In this document: one piece after another, positions 58,601 to 64,000 of the stretch
Layout: every line of letters begins with the position of its first letter
Position numbering within the stretch: position 1 is the first letter of the stretch
NCBI GenBank assembly: GCA_023333565.1
Contig: JAJKFH010003504.1
Location: 4,426,005-4,490,004, forward strand
DNA from: Puffinus mauretanicus
Taxonomy: Eukaryota > Chordata > Aves > Procellariiformes > Procellariidae
Direction: 5' to 3'
DNA: 64,000 bases
Position numbers and translations under genes: made by a program
The notes under the pieces: generated by a model
The model's input: the letters and a program-made list of their open reading frames with translations, nothing else
The model's database searches: none
Told to the model about the DNA's origin: nothing

Positions 58601-60704
58601 CATTTACAAGTATCTGAAGGTTGTACACAAAGAGGGTGGGAAGGATTTGTTCAAGCAGCAACACTGAAATTAATAGTGTGAAAATAAGAAAGGGCAAAGC
58701 TCCTTGACAGTGAAATCAATTTGGATGTAGAATAATCTGCCCTGAGGGAAGTGGAATAGCCTGGATCATTTTTCACATTTAAAACAAATCTGCTAATCTT
58801 AAGTACTATGGGGAATAGCACTGCAGTGCTGGGAGAGGAGGGGGCGGTGAAGGGAAAAAGCTAAACAAGAAGCCTCTCCCAGCTCTGATGTCTGGGTTTC
58901 TGTGATGAGATGCTCACAGATCCAGCACCACAGAGTTGTGCTGCGGTCCAGCACGGGCTTTGACCTAGCCGGGCTCACTACAGTCCTATGGGCAGTGTGA
59001 AGGTCTTCCTCTCCTTTCTCAAGGCTCTCTCTGGAGTCTGAAAGTGTATTTGATGTTTGGCAACGTTGTCGCAAATCTCCCTCTACTGTTTTAAAATTTT
59101 TTCTTTTCAAAAAGTAGCTTTCCCTGTTAGAGCTGATGCATGCCATCAGCTACTGATCCCGCTAATAAATCTTTGTGGGCATGAACCTGTCTCAGCGTCC
59201 TTTGTGCAACAATGCTGATGAAAGAGCCTCAGAGATCAACAGTAACGTTGGTGGCCACTTGGCAAAGTCTTGGGACTGTCTGATCACCAGCCCAGACCCA
59301 CAGATTTCCCTTCAGTGTACGCTGTAGGACCTTTATCGGTTTGATCTCCATTCCTCAGTTTTGGTCAGATATTTTCTCATATCTTTTTCTTAACTCTGAT
59401 TCCCAGTTGACTGCTGGAGCTTCCTTAGATTTGCAAATGAAATTGAGGATTTTGGTCTCTCCTATGCAATCTTTTGAATTAATCTCACTAATAAATAAAG
59501 CTGGAGAAGGTGTTAGTTATCTGTGCTGTTCAAAAAAAAAAAAACCAACTTGCTCCTTTATCACTATTTTTTGTGGAATCAATTATTTGTGCAATCAAGT
59601 GCTGTGCACTTGGCTTGCACAAGTGTAAACTACCGCGTAAAATGGACCATTGCGTAAAAAGAGTAAGTTGTATGAAGGCCTTTGTTACTCTTATTTTGTG
59701 AAGTAGTAGTGGAGAAAGATTTACAATACCTACATGCTTTCAAACTATTTACTGAAAGATAATTAAAGCAGACTTCTCTTTTGAGCTGCCCTTTTGAGTT
59801 AAAGGAAGAGTGTTTCTACTCACAGGTGACTAGTGTAGCAGGCTGAATTATGGCAAAGATGTGGCTCAGGAGACAGTGAATCATACCAGGCTCATGGTTT
59901 TCATTTAAAACATTGATTTATTTAGGCCTTACAGCTAAAATTATAAAAAATAAAGGCATGGGCAAACAAAACCAAAGTCAATCTCTATGAGACTGGTGTG
60001 AGGTTTGTGTAGGAGGTGAAGTTCCTCCATCTTCCAGTAATGCACCTCGCACTACCAGTCTCACAGATGGGGATATCAAATTAGACGGACTTTGGCTTTG
60101 ACCCAGGTTGGCAGTTCCTGTGTCCCTATAACCTCCCAAACATGGTCTGTGAGTCACTAAGTCAATCATAACTGAACTGCTTGAATTTGAGTGAGCCAGA
60201 AATAGATGTGAAATATAGAGACTGTATCACCTTGATGAGTGTTAACGCTTAACTCCACTCTTCTGGAGCTTTGTGTGAAATCTTACTAGAAGAAAACTTT
60301 GTTCTCTTTCTAATTCTTTGACAATACCTATTGCCAATACTATACATTTTTCTTTCCAACCACTTTTTTAGAAGAAAAGCCAAGTAGCTATGACGTTATG
60401 TATACACACATGCAAATTTCCTACCATTTAATTCAGGGCATTAGACAAGTTATAAAAATAGCACACGCATGAAGTTAAACTCAGCACAAATTTTTGCTGG
60501 AACAGCTTAGAAGAAAAGCAATTAACTCTCAGCTGTAAACTTGGGTATTCTACCTATGCTAGCAAATTTTCACTGTGTTATATTTAATCTGTGACCAATT
60601 TAAACATTACACTACATATCTTTATGTCAGTGACTCTCTTAAACATTTCTCCTACCTAAGCAGGGATGACACAACACACTTGTGGGATAGAAAACACTGG
60701 TACT
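52644..60704 (-). other. DLG2: Large DLG2 intron, first part
   Basis: No exon of DLG2 or another gene was recognised from here to the right edge, so this intron exceeds 11 kb. The stretch is AT-rich, with chance frames up to 115 codons. A possible old amniote repeat remnant (TCTGATCCTGCAAAC) is at about 55028-55042, and a short AT dinucleotide run lies near 56343-56356. Confidence 0.75.
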
Positions 60705-61107
60705 ATAGGAGGAGCGGCTGAGGGAACTGGGACTGTTTAGTCTGGAGAAGAGGAGGCTGAGGGGAAACCTCATCGCGCTCTACAACTACCTGAAAGGAGG
60801 TTGTAGCGAGGTGGGTGTTGGTCTCTTCTCCCAAGTAACAAGCGATAGGACGAGAGAAAATGGCCTCAAGTTGCACGAAGGGAGGTTTAGATTGGATATT
60901 AGGAAAAAATTCTTTACTGAAAGAGTGGTCAAACATTGGAAGAGGCTGCCCAGGGAAGTGGTTGAGTCACCATTCCTGGAAGTATTTAAAAGACGTGTAG
61001 ATGAGGCGCTTAGGGACATGGTTTAGTGGGCATGGTGGTGTTGGGTTGATGGTTGGACTCGATGATCTTAGAGGTCTTTTCCAACCTTAATGATTCTATG
61101 ATTCTAT
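60705..61107 (+). mobile_element. CR1 LINE 3' end with intact ORF2 C-terminus
   Basis: About 400 bp of CR1 in plus orientation, antisense to DLG2. The frame is open from 60705 to the stop at 61024-61026 and encodes the ORF2 C-terminus, with recognisable pieces [65 protein letters not shown] and final RDMV. After the stop comes the CR1 3' UTR and the tail ATTCTATGATTCTAT ending at 61107. The 71-codon frame from 60811 is this fragment, not a host gene. The well-kept frame suggests a recent insertion. Confidence 0.95.
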
Positions 61108-63019
61108 AGTACCTAACATTATGGCCACCTAAGAAACAATATTATCTTATAAATAAACTCCACACAATTATCAGGCTGAAGAAACTGGAAAATCTATGAG
61201 ATACATGTATTTAAATTGCTCATTAACTGAAGAAATGACTCCATCAGTATTTCTTTCACTAACAAGCTGCCAATAGGCAGAAATATTTTTCTGGACCAAG
61301 ATCAACCCCAAAGCCTTTATTTCTCACATTTGCTATTCTATTCCATTATACATACAAGTTGCAGATATTTAGAATTTGTATTTCTCAATAAAATGCAAAA
61401 TGGCTTTTCCTTTTTTTTTAAACTGGAAATCAGACCCAAAGATGTTTTACTTTAGTATATTTTTTAATTTGAAAGAAAAGCTTCTACTGGATTTTTAAAA
61501 GAAAGCTACAAAAACATATTTCTTCGCTTCAGCTGAGTAAAAGCCTGAAATTTGACTTGACAGTATTTTTCACAATTTCTAGAACTGTTTCACCACTTTA
61601 AAAAAACAGGCTCCTTAAGGCATGCCAGTTCCCTGCTAGAGTCAACACTGCTACCATGGCATAAATTAAAACTGAATACTCACTTGTTTTCCTTTACTTT
61701 CGACTGGGACCTGGGCCCAACAGGCATTATTACTAAATTACTGCCTGTCTGTGTGGAGTGCCTCAAGATATCCTGGAGCAATAAGACACTGTACAGTTAA
61801 ATTTTCCTGGCTATGTGCTGTTTTATCAACTGAATTTCATTTGATTACTTGAGCACATGAATGAACTAGATGCTGATGACAGCAGTATTTCTAATGTACC
61901 TTGCAGAAATGCTGAGTGAAATGTGTTCAGCTCAAGGGGAACAATCAGGGCAGCCCAATAATATGGGCTCAGGTCAAAACAGACGTGCAGCCAGCGTCCA
62001 CTGCCTGGCACCAGCTCCAGCTGTCTTGAAACGTGAAGACAGGACTGTGGAGGATGTGAAAATGCACAAAAGAGCAAGGGCAGCTGGACAAATGAGACCC
62101 AGCTTTTCCTCTGGCATGGGGAGAAGATGTCTCCTCCAAGATACAGGCTGCACTGGCAGGAATGATGCTGAGATCTGATTCTTCCATGACATCCAATGCT
62201 ACCCCCATTTCTGAGGTCCTGCAACCTTTTCCAGAACTTAAATCCAACAGAGAGAAAACGAGAAGCCAGACAGCAACAAAGCCAGAGGGAGAAGAGCAAT
62301 TTATTCCTCCTGCCTGAGCTGGGCAGTTTCACACCAAAGCCCTGGAGAGTATCTGCAGACCTACTAGTGCCCTGTGCCAATAAAAAGTCCTTGTGCAGAA
62401 AATATCTCTGCTCAGTAATTTGCTTTTAATAATTTCCACCAGCTTTTTTTTGACTTCTTATGAAGACCTATCTATAAGAATTGATGAGGAATTCGTGCAA
62501 CATGATTTCACATTACTTTTTTATCCTTGTCATTAATTTCCATTTTATCACAGAGGAGCATTCTTGAATGATTGCTAAAGAGTAACAACTAAATTCAAAT
62601 ATTGCAGAAACAATGGTTTTGTAAAAGATTTTATGTCAATTAGTAATGGAGATGTAAACCCAGAAATTTTATGACATGAATGATTTCCAAAGCTTATTTT
62701 AAGTTGCACACATAAAAAATTGTTCTTATTCTCTGGTTACAGCAAAGCAAATTTCAATCATTCTGAGACGGGGGAGTGTACAGTAAAATACTGATTCACA
62801 ACGCTTGCAAATAAATGACATGCAGAATGATTTTCTATAAAAAGCTCAGTTATGAGCAGAAGGGATTTTTCACGTCCGTAATTTTTCCACCTGTAGGTAT
62901 ACAAGCAAAGTAGTTCAGGAGCCTGCACTATCTCCACAGCAAGAGTGTAATTCATATTGACACAGCTATATGCTGGGCTGAGCAGAGGGCTTGCCCCTAT
63001 GCGTTTCTAGATAACTTTG
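61108..63019 (-). other. DLG2: Large DLG2 intron, second part
   Basis: No exon recognised. A GC-richer segment at 61860-62430 with frames on both strands ends near AATAAA at 62379-62384 on the plus strand. It could be part of an unrecognised repeat or a noncoding transcript. The rest is AT-rich. Confidence 0.65.
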
Positions 63020-63068
63020 CCTAACCTAACCTAACCTAACCTAACCTAACCTAACCTAACCTAACCTA
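63020..63068. repeat. CCTAA (TTAGG) pentanucleotide array
   Basis: Nine uninterrupted copies of CCTAA plus a partial one. The unit is TTAGG on the other strand, one G short of the vertebrate telomere unit TTAGGG and identical to the common arthropod telomere unit. It is 44 bp from the target-site duplication of the neighbouring solo LTR. Confidence 0.97.
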
Positions 63069-63116
63069 TCCAAGCATTTATATTTTGCACTTGGAAAAGT
63101 GGTAATGGAAGAGTAT

Positions 63117-63467
63117 TGTCCTGGTTTCGGCTGGGGTAGAGTTAATTTTCTTCCTATTAGCTGGTGTAGTGCTGTGTTTTGGATTTAGTATGAGAATAAA
63201 GTTGATAACACACTGATGTTTTAGTTGTTGCTAAGTAGTGTTTACAGTAGTGAAGGACTTTTCAGCTTCCCATGCTCTGCCGGTGCACAAGAAGCTGGGA
63301 GGGAGCAGAGTCAGGACAGCTGATCCAACTGGCCAACGGGGTATTCCGTACCATGACGTCATGCTCAGTACATAAACTGGGGGTTGGTGGAGGAGGGGGA
63401 TCACTGCTTGAGCATCGGTCGGCGGGTGGTGAGCAATTGCATTGTCCATCACTCATTTTGTATATTC

Positions 63468-63535
<68 letters not shown>

Positions 63536-63687
63536 TTATCCCTTCCTTTTCTGTTCTGTTAAACTGTCTTTATCTCAATCCACGAATTTTACTCTTTTTT
63601 TCCGATTCTCTCCCCCGTCTCACTGAGTGGGGGGAGTGAGTGAGTGGCTGTGTGGTGTTTGGCTGCCTGCCAGGTTAAACCACAGCA
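63117..63687 (+). mobile_element. Solo LTR, ERVL-like avian family, copy 2
   Basis: A 571-bp solo LTR beginning TGTCCTGGTTTCGGCTGGGG and ending GGTTAAACCACAGCA, with a perfect 5-bp target-site duplication AGTAT (63112-63116 and 63688-63692). It is the same family as 4037-4637 but in the opposite orientation. The TATA region reads TACATAAAC, where copy 1 has TATATAAG, so the promoter box looks damaged. A triplet microsatellite (ATT then TAC) occupies 63468-63539. No internal retroviral sequence is present. It sits in a DLG2 intron, antisense to the gene. Confidence 0.95.
63468..63539. repeat. ATT then TAC triplet microsatellite inside the LTR
   Basis: About eleven ATT units pass directly into about eleven TAC units. 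The triplet tract belongs to the LTR family, since copy 1 has a shorter, different version. The poly-tyrosine, isoleucine and leucine frames over it are artefacts. Confidence 0.95.
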
Positions 63688-63692
63688 AGTAT

Positions 63693-64000
63693 ATTCAGAA
63701 TACTTGTTACAAGTGCCTAGTTTATTCACTGCAACTACTAGCGCAAAGATTAGTCCAAAAGAAATGGCTGAGATATCTACGTCAGGCTTTTAAACTGCAC
63801 AGTTTGAATAAGGCCCTGTGGTTCTTAAAGTTTAGATTATCATGTCTGATCAAGATAAAGCAGATAAGGACTGCAAATCCTTGTCACGCCTTAGACTTGT
63901 GAAGCCCTGAAGGGCCATAACCCTGTCTCGCTGTGTCTTGAAATGGCTGCTGTGTTTTTTAGCCCAGGTAAGGCTCACAGAAATGGGATCCACTGCATCA
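63693..64000 (-). other. DLG2: DLG2 intron, right edge
   Basis: No feature recognised after the LTR duplication; presumed continuation of the large DLG2 intron. Confidence 0.6.

Noticed and set aside
60811..61026. 71-codon frame with a clean start and stop
   Set aside because: It is the C-terminus of CR1 ORF2, followed by the CR1 3' UTR and tail, not a host gene.
61679..61740. Possible small minus-strand exon ending CAA|GTGAGT
   Set aside because: Donor-like motif present but no convincing acceptor or pyrimidine tract, and the encoded residues match no DLG2 segment.
63272..63639. Frames with long leucine, isoleucine or tyrosine runs
   Set aside because: Translation of the ATT/TAC microsatellite in the solo LTR.
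1..64000. CRISPR arrays, operons, prophage or other prokaryotic systems
   Set aside because: No spaced direct repeats, Shine-Dalgarno-led gene strings or phage genes; introns, CR1 and LTR elements show vertebrate DNA.

Overview
This window is bird nuclear DNA, most likely Neoaves. CR1 LINE fragments carrying the avian 3' octamer tail and two copies of one ERVL-like solo LTR support this, as do multi-exon vertebrate coding segments with canonical GT-AG introns. It is not prokaryotic, and nearly all short open reading frames in it are noise.

The only recognisable gene is the 3' part of DLG2 (PSD-93/chapsyn-110, a synaptic MAGUK scaffold) on the minus strand. Nine coding exons are visible, running from high to low coordinates: two alternative SH3-GK hinge exons (52544-52643 and 51596-51641), a 42-nt cassette (48548-48589), a short exon opening the guanylate-kinase (GK) part (39679-39729), and five GK-domain exons (38840-38941, 37706-37878, 36894-37003, 31037-31128, 29859-29965) ending in the family C-terminus and a TAA stop. 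Using the 100-nt hinge exon plus the cassette, the pieces total 777 nt (258 codons plus stop) with every splice phase matching. DLG2 is identified rather than DLG1, 3 or 4 by GK-domain residues such as [17 protein letters not shown] and the C-terminus [10 protein letters not shown] long 3' UTR (about 5.1 kb) probably follows down to an AATAAA at 24781-24786. The PDZ and SH3 exons are not seen and must lie beyond the right edge.

Layout: 1-361 CR1 reverse-transcriptase fragment; 362-24750 gene-poor DNA downstream of DLG2, with an ERVL-like solo LTR (4037-4637), two CR1 3' ends and several degenerate old repeats; 24760-29858 DLG2 3' UTR, which contains old amniote repeats and homopolymer tracts; 29859-52643 DLG2 exons and introns; 52644-64000 one large DLG2 intron with a CR1 3' end (60705-61107), a TTAGG-type pentanucleotide array (63020-63068) and a second solo LTR (63117-63687) in the opposite orientation to the first.

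I found no convincing undescribed system. The most interesting signals are the frame logic of the DLG2 alternative hinge exons, old repeats inside the DLG2 3' UTR, a three-copy degenerate repeat with one inverted member near 1.4-2.2 kb, and the insect-telomere-like array. Homology statements come from remembered family sequences, not from a search.
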